DNA of 64,000 nucleotides from JANNNF01 sp040385825. Its GTDB lineage: Bacteria; Pseudomonadota; Alphaproteobacteria; Rhodobacterales; Rhodobacteraceae. Made by a program: the position numbers and the translations under genes. The stretch lies in contig JAZKGQ010000022.1 in assembly GCA_040385825.1 (NCBI GenBank), positions 40,530 through 104,529 of the forward strand, in the 5' to 3' direction. Shown here in pieces: positions 24,791 to 33,811 of this stretch. Within the stretch, counting starts at the first letter, position 1. Every line of letters begins with the position of its first letter. The notes under the pieces are model-generated. The model did no database searches. It was not told where the DNA came from and saw nothing but the letters and a program-made list of their open reading frames with translations.

Positions 24791-26199
24791 GCGCCGCCAC
24801 CAAACTTCCCCTCGAACTGGGGGCCATCCACTTTGTCGGCATCGGCGGCATCGGCATGTCGGGCATTGCCGAAGTGCTGATGACCCAAGGCTTCACGGTG
24901 CAGGGGTCGGATGCCAAGGCCAGCAAGATCACCGACCGGCTGGTCGCCCTGGGGGCTGCGTTCCATGAAGGTCAGCGCGCCGAGAATATCGGCGAAGCGG
25001 CGGTGGTGGTGATTTCTTCTGCCATCAAGAAGGGCAACCCGGAACTGGAAGAAGCCCGCCGACGCGGGCTGCCCGTGGTGCGCCGGGCAGAAATGCTGGC
25101 CGAACTGATGCGCCTGCGGTCCAACATCGCCATCGCGGGCACCCATGGCAAGACGACGACGACGACCATGGTGGCAACTCTGCTGGACAAGGGCGGGTTT
25201 GATCCGACCGTGATCAACGGCGGCGTGATCCACGCTTACGGCTCCAACGCACGGGCAGGCGCAGGCGAATGGATGGTGGTCGAGGCGGATGAGAGCGACG
25301 GCTCCTTCAACCGCCTGCCCGCCACCATCGCCATCGTCACCAACATCGACCCCGAACACATGGAACATTGGGGCACCTTCGACGCCCTTCGCAAAGGCTT
25401 CTACGATTTTGTGTCCAACATCCCGTTCTATGGCCTTGCCGTCTGCTGCACCGACCATGCCGAAGTGCAGGCCCTGGTGGGCCGGGTCACCGACCGCCGC
25501 ATCGTCACCTTCGGCTTCAACGCGCAGGCCGATGTGCGGGCGATCAACCTGACCTATGAAAACGGCGTGGCGCATTTCGACATCGCCTTGCAGGGCGAAG
25601 GAAATGGGGCGGTGATCGAAGGCTGCACCCTGCCGATGCCCGGCGATCACAACGTCAGCAACGCGCTGTCTGCCGTGGCTGTCGCCCGCCATCTGGGCAT
25701 GAAGAAGGATGAAATCCGCGAGGCGCTGGCCGGGTTCGCAGGCGTCAACCGCCGCTTTACCAAGGTGGCCGAGGTGGGCGGCGTGACCATCATCGATGAT
25801 TACGGCCACCATCCGGTGGAAATCGCAGCCGTCCTGCGCGCCGCCCGCCAGTCGACCAAGGGCCGCGTCATCGCTGTGCATCAGCCGCACCGCTATACCC
25901 GTCTGCACAGCCTGTTCGAGGAGTTCTGCACCTGTTTCAACGAGGCCGATGTGGTCGCGATCGCCGAGGTCTATGCCGCAGGCGAAGACCCGATTGCCGG
26001 GGCCAGCCGCGATGATCTGGTGGCAGGGCTGATCGCCCATGGCCACCGCCATGCCCGCGCCATCATCGACGAGGCGGATCTGGCGCGCCTTGTGCGCGAA
26101 CAGGCGCGGCCCGGTGACATGGTGGTCTGCCTGGGGGCGGGGACGATCTCGACCTGGGCCAATGGCCTGCCCGCGCGGTTGATGGGGCAGGCGGCATGA
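24787..26199 (+). CDS. murC: UDP-MurNAc:L-alanine ligase MurC
   Basis: First amino-acid-adding Mur ligase. The 470 residues carry HFVGIGGIGMSGIAE, the ATP loop AGTHGKTTTTTMV, VVEADESDGSF, DPEHMEHWG and IDDYGHHPVE. It overlaps murG by ATGA. A covarying double hairpin follows, which probably separates it from the DUF2484 pair. Confidence 0.96.
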   Translation: MSAATKLPLELGAIHFVGIGGIGMSGIAEVLMTQGFTVQGSDAKASKITDRLVALGAAFHEGQRAENIGEAAVVVISSAIKKGNPELEEARRRGLPVVRRAEMLAELMRLRSNIAIAGTHGKTTTTTMVATLLDKGGFDPTVINGGVIHAYGSNARAGAGEWMVVEADESDGSFNRLPATIAIVTNIDPEHMEHWGTFDALRKGFYDFVSNIPFYGLAVCCTDHAEVQALVGRVTDRRIVTFGFNAQADVRAINLTYENGVAHFDIALQGEGNGAVIEGCTLPMPGDHNVSNALSAVAVARHLGMKKDEIREALAGFAGVNRRFTKVAEVGGVTIIDDYGHHPVEIAAVLRAARQSTKGRVIAVHQPHRYTRLHSLFEEFCTCFNEADVVAIAEVYAAGEDPIAGASRDDLVAGLIAHGHRHARAIIDEADLARLVREQARPGDMVVCLGAGTISTWANGLPARLMGQAA

Positions 26200-26206
26200 C
26201 CGGGGC

Positions 26207-26250
26207 CAAAATCCTTCAAAGGATTTTGCAAGTTTCTTTGAAGAAACTTG
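26207..26250. terminator. Back-to-back double hairpin after murC
   Basis: There are two perfect 10-bp hairpins with no spacer: 26207-26216/26219-26228 with loop CA, and 26229-26238/26241-26250 with loop TG. The architecture and both loops match 6849-6892, while the stems differ and stay fully paired. Confidence 0.6.
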
Positions 26251-26269
26251 GCAGCCCCACGGTGCGCGC

Positions 26270-26548
26270 ATGACGCCCCCGCTGATCGCAGGCTGTGTCT
26301 GGGTGCTGGCCGCAGCGATCACCGCCATGCTGCCGATGCGCCGCCAGTATCTGCCGGGCATCAGCCTGCTGATCCTGGCGCCTGTGCTGATCGGCTGGAT
26401 CGGCTGGCAGCACGGGGTCTGGATCGGGGTGGCCGCCATGGCCGCCTTCCTGTCGATGTTCCGCAATCCGCTGATCTACTTTGCCCGCAAGGCCATGGGC
26501 CTGCCGGTACATTTGCCCTCGGAACTGGAAGGGGACCCCAAACCATGA
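26270..26548 (+). CDS. DUF2484 family membrane protein (first of a tandem pair)
   Basis: A 92-residue protein with three likely transmembrane segments, starting MTPPLIAGCVWVLAAAI and with GWIGWQHGVWIGVAAMAAF in the middle. It resembles the DUF2484 family found in dcw clusters of Rhodobacterales. Its function is unknown. It overlaps the next DUF2484 gene by ATGA, and the two proteins share layout (P-L-I-A-x-x-V-W near the start, a central GW...V..GxxxG stretch), pointing to an old tandem duplication. Confidence 0.8.
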   Translation: MTPPLIAGCVWVLAAAITAMLPMRRQYLPGISLLILAPVLIGWIGWQHGVWIGVAAMAAFLSMFRNPLIYFARKAMGLPVHLPSELEGDPKP

Positions 26549-26808
26549 CGCTCCCCCTGATCGCCGCCTTTGTGTGGCTGATCGCGGCCAACGTGATCGC
26601 CATGTTTCCCAGCCGCGACCAGCATTGGCGCAATGCCTATGCGCTGATCGCGCTTGGCATTCCTCTGGTCGGCTGGGTAACCTATGTGAATGGCCCGATC
26701 TGGGGCATGGTCATCCTTGCGGGCGGCGCATCCGTGCTGCGCTGGCCGGTGGTATATCTGTGGCGGTGGGTCAGGCGGACGCTGAAGGGCAAGGAACCGG
26801 CCGAGTAG
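26545..26808 (+). CDS. DUF2484 family membrane protein (second of a tandem pair)
   Basis: An 87-residue protein paralogous to the preceding one. It starts MTLPLIAAFVWLIAANVIAMFPSR, has a central GIPLVGWVTYVNGPIWGMVIL, and a basic C-terminal tail. Three membrane segments are likely. Function is unknown; position suggests a link to envelope or division-protein assembly, which is inference only. Confidence 0.8.
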   Translation: MTLPLIAAFVWLIAANVIAMFPSRDQHWRNAYALIALGIPLVGWVTYVNGPIWGMVILAGGASVLRWPVVYLWRWVRRTLKGKEPAE

Positions 26809-26881
26809 GGGCCACAACTCTGCCGCAAAGCCCCCGGATAAGGCAGGGATTCTGCACCCGGTCCGGCAAGAGAGTGTGACG

Positions 26882-27568
26882 ATGTTTGCGAAGTTCATGG
26901 CCCTTGCGGCCCTGTTGCTGCTGTTCAGCTGTGGCGAGCCTGTGCCGCGCGATGGTGCGGCGAAGATCCTGCTTCTGGGCGATTCCATGATGGCGTCGAA
27001 CCGCATGTCGGGGCAATCGGTGGCCGATGTGATCGAGGCGGGTCTGGGGCGCGAGGTGGTGGACCGGTCGGTGCCGGGGGCGCGTTATTTCTATGCCTTG
27101 CCGATCTCGGGCAGCGCCGGGCTGAACCTGGCAAGGCAATACCGGCCCGGCCCCTGGGACTATGTGGTGCTGAACGGCGGCGGCAATGATCTGCTGTTCG
27201 GCTGTGGCTGCGGGCGCTGCAACGGGGTACTGAACCGGCTGATCTCGCCCGACGGGCGCAGCGGCGCCATTCCGGCGCTGGTCAAGACCATGGTCGGCGA
27301 TGGCGCGCGGGTGATCTATACCGGCTATCTGCGCAATCCGGGCGTGCAGACGGTGATCAAATCCTGTGGCCCTGCGGGAAACGAACTGGACCGCCGGATG
27401 CAAAGGCTGGCCGCGCTGGAACCCGACATGCAGTATCTGCTGCTGGCCGACCTTGTGCCCTACCGGGACCGGTCCTACCATCAGGTCGATCTGATCCACC
27501 CGTCGGTCAAGGGCAGCCGGGCCATCGCGCAGCGGATACTGGCGCTGATGGCGGCCCCGAAAGACTGA
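26882..27568 (+). CDS. SGNH/GDSL hydrolase lipoprotein
   Basis: A 228-residue secreted esterase-like protein. The N-terminus is a lipoprotein signal (FMALAALLLLFSCGEP, lipobox LFSC). SGNH blocks are visible: block I LLGDSMMASN, block III NGGGNDLL, and block V DLIHPS with the D-x-x-H pair. A cysteine-rich FGCGCGRCNG insert follows block III. The start at ATG 26882 has AAGAGAG 7 nt upstream; a GTG 6 nt earlier is possible. It is set between murC/DUF2484 and murB, so an envelope polysaccharide or acetyl substrate is plausible but unproven. Confidence 0.8.
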   Translation: MFAKFMALAALLLLFSCGEPVPRDGAAKILLLGDSMMASNRMSGQSVADVIEAGLGREVVDRSVPGARYFYALPISGSAGLNLARQYRPGPWDYVVLNGGGNDLLFGCGCGRCNGVLNRLISPDGRSGAIPALVKTMVGDGARVIYTGYLRNPGVQTVIKSCGPAGNELDRRMQRLAALEPDMQYLLLADLVPYRDRSYHQVDLIHPSVKGSRAIAQRILALMAAPKD

Positions 27569-27640
27569 CGCCCCCCCGTAATCGCCTCCGGGGCATCGCC
27601 CCCCTTGCACCTGCGGATCAAAAGCCGCAAAAACCGGGGC

Positions 27641-28564
27641 ATGAGCGATCTTCCCACCCCGCGCGGCGCGCTGACCCCCGACCGTCCTTTGGCGGACCTG
27701 ACCTGGCTGCGCGTCGGCGGCCCGGCGGACTGGCTGTTCCAGCCTGCGGATGCGGCCGATCTGGCCGCGTTTCTGGCCGCCCTTGACCCCGCCATTGCGG
27801 TGTTTCCCATGGGGGTCGGGTCGAACCTGATCGTGCGGGATGGCGGCATCCGGGCGGTGGTGATCCGGCTGGGGCGGGGGTTCAACAGCATCGTGACCGA
27901 TGGTGATACTGTCACCGCCGGGGCGGCCTGTCTGGATGCGCATGTGGCGCGCAAGGCGGCAGAGGCAGGGCTGGACCTGACCTTTCTGCGCACCATTCCC
28001 GGCAGCATCGGCGGGGCGGTGCGGATGAATGCGGGGTGCTATGGGTCTTATGTCGCCGATCATCTGACCCATATCCGCATCGTCACCCGGTCTGGCCGCG
28101 CGGAAACCTTGCCCGCTGCCGACCTGAACCTGCGCTATCGCCAGTCCGACCTGCCCGAAGGGGCGGTGATCACCCACGCCACCTTCCGCGCCACCCCCGG
28201 TGACCCGGCGGTGCTGGAGGCCCGGATGGCCGACCAGATCGCCAGACGCGACGCAAGCCAGCCCACCAAGGACCGTTCAGCCGGGTCCACCTTCCGCAAT
28301 CCGGCCGGGTTTTCCAGCACGGGGCGCGCCGATGATGTGCAGGATCTGAAGGCCTGGAAGGTGATCGACGACGCCGGAATGCGCGGGGCCACGGTCGGCA
28401 GCGCGCAGATGAGCCGGATGCATTCCAACTTTCTGATCAACATGGGGGGGGCCACAGCCGCCGACCTCGAAAATCTGGGGGAGGAAGTGCGAAAAAGGGT
28501 TTTCCAACAGAGCGGTATCACGCTAGAGTGGGAAATCATGAGGGTCGGTGAACCGGCCCCGTGA
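27641..28564 (+). CDS. murB: UDP-N-acetylenolpyruvoylglucosamine reductase MurB
   Basis: FAD enzyme that reduces enolpyruvyl-UDP-GlcNAc to UDP-MurNAc. The 307 residues show the FAD-binding GVGSNLIVRDGG, the IPGSIGGAVRMNAG motif, the catalytic-serine region DRSAGSTFRNP and MHSNFLINMG. The ATG at 27641 matches the family N-terminus. Confidence 0.95.
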   Translation: MSDLPTPRGALTPDRPLADLTWLRVGGPADWLFQPADAADLAAFLAALDPAIAVFPMGVGSNLIVRDGGIRAVVIRLGRGFNSIVTDGDTVTAGAACLDAHVARKAAEAGLDLTFLRTIPGSIGGAVRMNAGCYGSYVADHLTHIRIVTRSGRAETLPAADLNLRYRQSDLPEGAVITHATFRATPGDPAVLEARMADQIARRDASQPTKDRSAGSTFRNPAGFSSTGRADDVQDLKAWKVIDDAGMRGATVGSAQMSRMHSNFLINMGGATAADLENLGEEVRKRVFQQSGITLEWEIMRVGEPAP

Positions 28565-28614
28565 CAGCAGCAGAATAATACAGCGGGTCGCCAAAGACCC
28601 GGACGAGGCAGACA

Positions 28615-29532
28615 ATGGCGGGCGCATCGAGCAGGATGTCCCGTGTGGCGGTTCTGAAAGGGGGCACTTCCGCAGAGCGGGAGGTGTCTCTGTCCACAGG
28701 CAAGGCCTGTGCAGCAGCGTTGCGCGAGGCGGGGTATGAGGTGATTGAGGTCGATTGCGGCCCCGATCTGCCCGCGCGCTTGGCCGAAATCCAGCCCGAT
28801 GTCTGTTTCAACGCCCTGCATGGCCGGTACGGTGAAGACGGCTGCGTGCAGGGCCTGCTGGAATGGCTGCGCATTCCCTATACGCATTCGGGCGTTCTGG
28901 CCTCGGCCCTTGCGATGGACAAGGCGCGGGCGAAGGCGGCCTATGTCTCGGCGGGTCTGCCCATCGTGCAATCGGTGCTGGCGACCAAGGACGAGGTTGC
29001 CGCAGGCCATGTGCTGCCCCCCCCCTATGTGGTCAAGCCCAACAACGAAGGATCATCGGTCGGGGTCTATATCGTGCATCCCGGCAGCAACGCGCCGCGT
29101 CTGGCCGAAACCATGCCCGATGTGGTGATGGTCGAAACCTATGCGCCGGGGCGCGAGATGACGGTGTCGGTTCTTGGGGATCGCGCGTTGTGCGTGACCG
29201 ATATTCTGACCGACGGCTGGTATGATTATGACGCCAAGTACAAGACGGGCGGCAGCCGCCATGTGCTGCCCGCCGATGTGCCCGCCGACATTGCCGGGGC
29301 CTGCATGGACTATGCCCTGCGCGCCCATGCGGCGCTTGGCTGCCGGGGCCTCAGCCGCACCGATTTTCGCTGGGACGAGTCCCGTGGCCTTGCGGGACTG
29401 ATCTTGCTGGAAACCAACACGCAGCCGGGGATGACCCCCACCTCGCTGTCGCCTGAACAGGCGGCGCATGTGGGCCTGTCCTTTCCGCAATTGTGCGACT
29501 GGATCGTAAAGGACGCGTCATGCAATCGATAA
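28615..29532 (+). CDS. ddlB: D-alanine:D-alanine ligase
   Basis: ATP-grasp ligase supplying the D-Ala-D-Ala used by MurF. The 305 residues include VAVLKGGTSAEREVSLSTG, HGRYGEDGCVQG, KPNNEGSSVG and ETNTQPGMTPTSL. The GAGG upstream of ATG 28615 supports the start. It overlaps ftsQ by 13 nt. Confidence 0.95.
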   Translation: MAGASSRMSRVAVLKGGTSAEREVSLSTGKACAAALREAGYEVIEVDCGPDLPARLAEIQPDVCFNALHGRYGEDGCVQGLLEWLRIPYTHSGVLASALAMDKARAKAAYVSAGLPIVQSVLATKDEVAAGHVLPPPYVVKPNNEGSSVGVYIVHPGSNAPRLAETMPDVVMVETYAPGREMTVSVLGDRALCVTDILTDGWYDYDAKYKTGGSRHVLPADVPADIAGACMDYALRAHAALGCRGLSRTDFRWDESRGLAGLILLETNTQPGMTPTSLSPEQAAHVGLSFPQLCDWIVKDASCNR

Positions 29533-30419
29533 GGCCGCCCAGACGCATCGCCGAACCCGCCCGCCGCGACCCGGCGCCCAGCCGTTGGGCATACCGCCGT
29601 CAGCGGCTGATGCTGACACCGCTGTTCCGCACGCTGTTCCGCGTGGGCCTGCCCAGCTTTGTGGTGGTGGCTGCTGCGGGGCTTTACCTTGCGGATCAGG
29701 ACCGGCGCGATGCGCTGACTGGGGTTTTCACCGATCTGCGTACCAGGTTTGAACAGCGCCCCGAATTCATGGTCAGTCTTGTGTCGGTGGAAGGCGCGTC
29801 TGATGAACTGGCCGAGGCCGTGCGCGCCAAACTGGCGCTGCCCTTGCCGCAATCCTCGTTCGACATGGATCTGGACGCCGCCCGCCTGCGCATCGAAAGC
29901 CTTGATGCCGTCAAGCAGGCCGAGTTGCGGGTGCGGTCGGGCGGGATATTGCAGGTGGTCATCACCGAACGCCAGCCCGCGCTGATCTGGCGCAACGACG
30001 ACACGCTGGAAATGCTGGACGACAGCGGCCAGCGGGTTGCGGGCCTTGGCTCGCGCACCGACCGGCCGGATCTGCCGCTGGTCGCCGGGCGCGGCGCGGA
30101 TGTCGCCACCGACGAGGCGCTGGAAATTCTGGCCGCGGCGGCCCCGCTGGCCCCCCGCATCCGCGGCATGATCCGCATGGGCGAACGGCGGTGGGACATC
30201 ATCCTTGACCGCGATCAGCGCATCAACCTGCCCGCGACCAACCCGGTGCGCGCGCTGGAACGCCTTCTGGTGCTGGACAAGGCCCAGGATATCCTTGCCC
30301 GCGACCTTTCGACCATCGACCTCAGAAATGAACATCGCCCCACTGTGCGTCTGACGCCCTTCGCCTTTGCCGAACTGCGCCGCGCCCAGGGGATCGAACC
30401 AGTGGAGAACGAATTATGA
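29520..30419 (+). CDS. ftsQ: Cell division protein FtsQ
   Basis: Bitopic divisome scaffold that binds FtsL/FtsB. The 299 residues have a basic cytoplasmic N-tail, one transmembrane helix (around residues 42-62, VGLPSFVVVAAAGLYLAD), then the POTRA-like and FtsQ beta domains (VSVEGASDELAEAV, ITERQPALIWRND). The start ATG 29520, inside the end of ddlB, has AAGGA at 7 nt. Its stop overlaps the ftsA start. Confidence 0.93.
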   Translation: MQSIRPPRRIAEPARRDPAPSRWAYRRQRLMLTPLFRTLFRVGLPSFVVVAAAGLYLADQDRRDALTGVFTDLRTRFEQRPEFMVSLVSVEGASDELAEAVRAKLALPLPQSSFDMDLDAARLRIESLDAVKQAELRVRSGGILQVVITERQPALIWRNDDTLEMLDDSGQRVAGLGSRTDRPDLPLVAGRGADVATDEALEILAAAAPLAPRIRGMIRMGERRWDIILDRDQRINLPATNPVRALERLLVLDKAQDILARDLSTIDLRNEHRPTVRLTPFAFAELRRAQGIEPVENEL

Positions 30420-31750
30420 CCGATCTCTATCAATCCCAGCGGGCCATGCGGAATATGCGCAAGGCGGCCATGCAGCGCGGTGTGATAGCCATTCTTGACG
30501 TGGGCACCAGCAAGATCGCCTGCCTGATCCTGCGCTTTGACGGCCCCGACAAGCTGCGCGAGGCCGATGGCGTGGGGCCGATGGCGGGCCAGTCGCAGTT
30601 CCGGGTGATCGGGGCCGCCACCACCCGGTCGCGCGGCGTGCGCTTTGGCGAGATCGCGGTGATGAACGAAACCGAACGCGCCATCCGCACCGCCGTACAG
30701 GCGGCGCAGAAGATGGCGAATGTGCGGGTCGACCATGTGATCGCCTGCTTTTCGGGCGCGGAACCCCGCAGCTACGGGCTGGCGGGCGAGTGGGACTTGC
30801 AGGACTCGGTCGTGACCGAACAGGACGTGGCAAATGTGCTGGCGGCCTGCGATGTGCCCGACATCGGCCATGGCCGTGAAGTGATGCACGCGCAGCCGGT
30901 GAACTTTGCGCTGGATCATCGCACCGGTCTGGGCGATCCGCGCGGGCAGATCGGCAACCGTCTGGCCTGTGACATGCATCTGCTGTCGGTGGACGGGTCG
31001 GTGGTGCAGAACCTGCTCTATTGCATCAAGCGCTGCGATCTGGAACTGGCGGGGATTGCGTCTTCGGCCTATGTCTCGGGCATCTCGTCGCTGGTCGAGG
31101 ATGAACAGGAACTGGGGGCCGCCTGCATCGACATGGGCGGCGGGGCGACCGGCATTTCGATCTTCATGAAGAAACACATGATCTATGCGGACAGCGTTCG
31201 CATGGGCGGTGATCATGTCACGGCGGACATCTCGATGGGCTTGCAGGTCGACATGGCCACGGCAGAGCGCATCAAGACGCGCTTTGGCGGGCTGTATGCG
31301 ACGGGGATGGACGACCGCGAGATGATCGACATTGGCGGTGACTCGGGCGATTGGGAAAAGGATCGCCGTCAGGTCAGCCGGACCGAGCTTATCGGCATCA
31401 TGCGGCCACGGGTCGAGGAAATTCTGGAAGAAACCCGCAGCCGTCTGGATGCGGCGGGCTTTGACCACCTGCCCAGCCAGCAGATCGTGCTGACCGGCGG
31501 TGCCAGCCAGATCCCCGGACTGGACGGTCTGGCCGCCCGCATCCTGGGTCAGAGGGTGCGCCTTGGCCGCCCGCTGCGCGTGCAGGGCCTGCCGCAAGCC
31601 GCCACCGGGCCTGCCTTCGGGTCTGCCGTGGGCCTGTGTCTGTTCGCCGCCCATCCGCAGGACGAATGGTGGGATTTCGAGATTCCCGCCGAACGCTACC
31701 CTGCGCGGTCGCTGAAACGGGCTGTCAAATGGTTCAAAGACAACTGGTAA
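30416..31750 (+). CDS. ftsA: Cell division protein FtsA
   Basis: Actin-like ATPase that tethers FtsZ to the membrane. The 444 residues have the phosphate-1 loop IAILDVGTSKIACLIL, the FtsA-specific 1C subdomain, GAACIDMGGGATGISIF and VLTGGASQIPG, and end in an amphipathic basic tail (SLKRAVKWFKDNW) typical of the membrane-targeting helix. It is coupled by ATGA to ftsQ. Confidence 0.96.
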   Translation: MTDLYQSQRAMRNMRKAAMQRGVIAILDVGTSKIACLILRFDGPDKLREADGVGPMAGQSQFRVIGAATTRSRGVRFGEIAVMNETERAIRTAVQAAQKMANVRVDHVIACFSGAEPRSYGLAGEWDLQDSVVTEQDVANVLAACDVPDIGHGREVMHAQPVNFALDHRTGLGDPRGQIGNRLACDMHLLSVDGSVVQNLLYCIKRCDLELAGIASSAYVSGISSLVEDEQELGAACIDMGGGATGISIFMKKHMIYADSVRMGGDHVTADISMGLQVDMATAERIKTRFGGLYATGMDDREMIDIGGDSGDWEKDRRQVSRTELIGIMRPRVEEILEETRSRLDAAGFDHLPSQQIVLTGGASQIPGLDGLAARILGQRVRLGRPLRVQGLPQAATGPAFGSAVGLCLFAAHPQDEWWDFEIPAERYPARSLKRAVKWFKDNW

Positions 31751-31776
31751 CCCCAATATCCGGTGCCTCTAGCGAA

Positions 31777-31860
31777 ATCCCGCCTAAAAGCGGGATCAAT
31801 CCCCCATATTTTGTGGGGAAACGTGCTTTTTTTCGTGACGTTTATCCGATCTGTGGATAG
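31777..31860 (+). promoter_or_regulatory. ftsA-ftsZ spacer: two hairpins and a near-consensus DnaA box
   Basis: The 219-bp gap holds ATCCCGC/GCGGGAT (31777-31783 with 31790-31796), CCCCA/TGGGG (31802-31806 with 31814-31818), a T7 run shortly after, and TGTGGATAG at 31852-31860, which is one base from the DnaA consensus on the minus strand. This is probably a partial terminator plus the ftsZ promoter. No -10/-35 is asserted. Confidence 0.4.
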
Positions 31861-31969
31861 AATCGCAGATAAGTAGGCTTTTGGGCGTTCGGGACGACGC
31901 GCAGAAGACCGGCATCGGCAAGCAGCGGCGTTCAATGCGGCACAAAAACAAAAAGGCAGGCGGACAGAC

Positions 31970-33619
31970 ATGGCACTCAATCTGATGATGACCAACCAGC
32001 GTGAAGAGCTGAAGCCGCGCATCACCGTGTTCGGTGTCGGCGGGGCGGGCGGCAATGCCGTCAACAACATGATCGACAAGAACCTTGAAGGTGTCGAATT
32101 TGTTGTGGCCAACACCGACGCGCAGGCTTTGCAGCAGTCCAAGGCCGCCGCTCGCATCCAGATGGGCATGAAAGTGACCGAAGGTCTGGGTGCGGGCGCG
32201 CGGCCCACGGTTGGCGCTGCCGCTGCCGAAGAAACCATCGAGGAAATCGTCGACCATCTGGCGGGCGCGCATATGTGCTTCATCACCGCGGGCATGGGTG
32301 GCGGCACCGGCACCGGGGCTGCCCCGATCATCGCGCAGGCCGCGCGTGAACTGGGCGTGCTGACCGTGGGTGTGGTGACCAAGCCCTTCCAGTTTGAAGG
32401 CAACAAGCGGATGCGTCAGGCCGAAGAAGGCATCGAGGCGCTGCAGAAGGTCGTCGATACGCTGATCATCATTCCGAACCAGAACCTGTTCCGTCTGGCC
32501 AATGAAAAGACCACCTTCACCGAAGCCTTCGCCATGGCCGACGACGTGCTGTATCAGGGCGTCAAGGGCGTGACCGACCTGATGGTGCGCCCCGGCCTGA
32601 TCAACCTGGACTTTGCCGATGTCCGCGCCGTGATGGACGAAATGGGCAAGGCGATGATGGGCACAGGCGAAGCCACGGGCGAAGACCGCGCCGTGCAGGC
32701 GGCCGAAAAGGCGATTGCCAACCCGCTGCTGGACGAGATCTCGCTGCACGGTGCCAAGGGCGTGCTGATCAACATTACCGGCGGCAATGACCTGACCCTG
32801 TTCGAGCTGGACGAAGCCGCCAATATCATCCGCGAAAAGGTGGACCCCGAGGCCAACATCATCGTCGGGTCCACGCTGGACACCACGATGGAAGGCCGTC
32901 TGCGGGTGTCCGTCGTGGCCACCGGCATCGACGCCAGCGCCGCCAGCCGCGCCGAGGCACCTGTCACGCGCCGGTCGATGGCCTCGCCGCTTGGTCTGAA
33001 CACCTCGGCCCCTGCGCCGGAACCCCGCCGCGAACTGCCGCTGACCGTGCAGCAGGTGGCCCCGCCCGCCTATGTGCCGCCCGCGCCGCAGCCCGCCGCC
33101 CCGGCCCCCAGCCTGTTTGACCAGCACGAGGCCCCCGCAGCGTTCCGCCCGACACCCGAGCCGGAAGACGTGCTGGAGCATGATCTGCCGCCGCCGGTCT
33201 ACCGCCAGTCCGCCCCGCAGATGCGCCCGGCCCCCGCCGCGATCGAGGCCGATGCGGCCGAATTCGTCGCCCCGCGCCCCCGTGCGGCAGGCCAGCCCTC
33301 GGCCGAAGCCATGGCCCGTCTGCAGGCCGCCGTCGGCAAGAACCCCGGCATCGCCATGCAGCAGCGCCCGGCGGCCAGCAGCGCCCCGGCACCGCGCGCC
33401 CCGGCGATGCCCGCCACCGCCCCGCGCGCCGAAAAGCCGCGCTTTGGCATCGGATCCTTGATCAACCGCATGGCCGGCCATCTGGAAACCCAGCCCGAAC
33501 GGTCGACCCAGACCGTGCGCGCCCAGCCCCCTGTCACCGGCTATGACGATGAACAGGAACTGAGCCCCGATCAGGAACGGATCGAGATTCCCGCCTTCCT
33601 GCGCCGCCAGGCGAACTGA
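31970..33619 (+). CDS. ftsZ: Cell division GTPase FtsZ
   Basis: Tubulin-like GTPase that forms the Z-ring. The 549 residues have ITVFGVGGAGGNAVNNM at the N-terminus, the tubulin signature GMGGGTGTGAAP near residue 110, and a conserved core to about residue 320. A long Pro/Ala-rich disordered linker (about 200 residues) follows, then the C-terminal FtsA-binding peptide ...IEIPAFLRRQAN. The long linker is typical of alphaproteobacteria. A strong terminator follows. Confidence 0.98.
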   Translation: MALNLMMTNQREELKPRITVFGVGGAGGNAVNNMIDKNLEGVEFVVANTDAQALQQSKAAARIQMGMKVTEGLGAGARPTVGAAAAEETIEEIVDHLAGAHMCFITAGMGGGTGTGAAPIIAQAARELGVLTVGVVTKPFQFEGNKRMRQAEEGIEALQKVVDTLIIIPNQNLFRLANEKTTFTEAFAMADDVLYQGVKGVTDLMVRPGLINLDFADVRAVMDEMGKAMMGTGEATGEDRAVQAAEKAIANPLLDEISLHGAKGVLINITGGNDLTLFELDEAANIIREKVDPEANIIVGSTLDTTMEGRLRVSVVATGIDASAASRAEAPVTRRSMASPLGLNTSAPAPEPRRELPLTVQQVAPPAYVPPAPQPAAPAPSLFDQHEAPAAFRPTPEPEDVLEHDLPPPVYRQSAPQMRPAPAAIEADAAEFVAPRPRAAGQPSAEAMARLQAAVGKNPGIAMQQRPAASSAPAPRAPAMPATAPRAEKPRFGIGSLINRMAGHLETQPERSTQTVRAQPPVTGYDDEQELSPDQERIEIPAFLRRQAN

Positions 33620-33642
33620 AACACAGCGGCGAACGTCACGCG

Positions 33643-33668
33643 AAAGGCCCGGCTTGCCGGGCCTTTTT
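33643..33668 (+). terminator. Rho-independent terminator of ftsZ
   Basis: An 11-bp arm pair (33643-33653 with 33656-33666; the central pairs open into the loop) runs into TTTTT. Confidence 0.88.
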
Positions 33669-33811
33669 CATTTGAAGATCAAAGGTTTGCAGCGGGGGCC
33701 TGCTGTGTCACATACCGTTACAAAGCGTGAGTTGTGATCAGCCCCCCCGAGAGTTACCTAAAATGCAGAACAAAGGGATACATCCGTGTCCCCTGTGGCA
33801 TGAGGTTGGCT

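Noticed and set aside
26882..27568. Peptidoglycan O-acetyltransferase role for the SGNH lipoprotein
   Set aside because: The fold and position allow it, but nothing in the sequence identifies the substrate, so no specific function is given.
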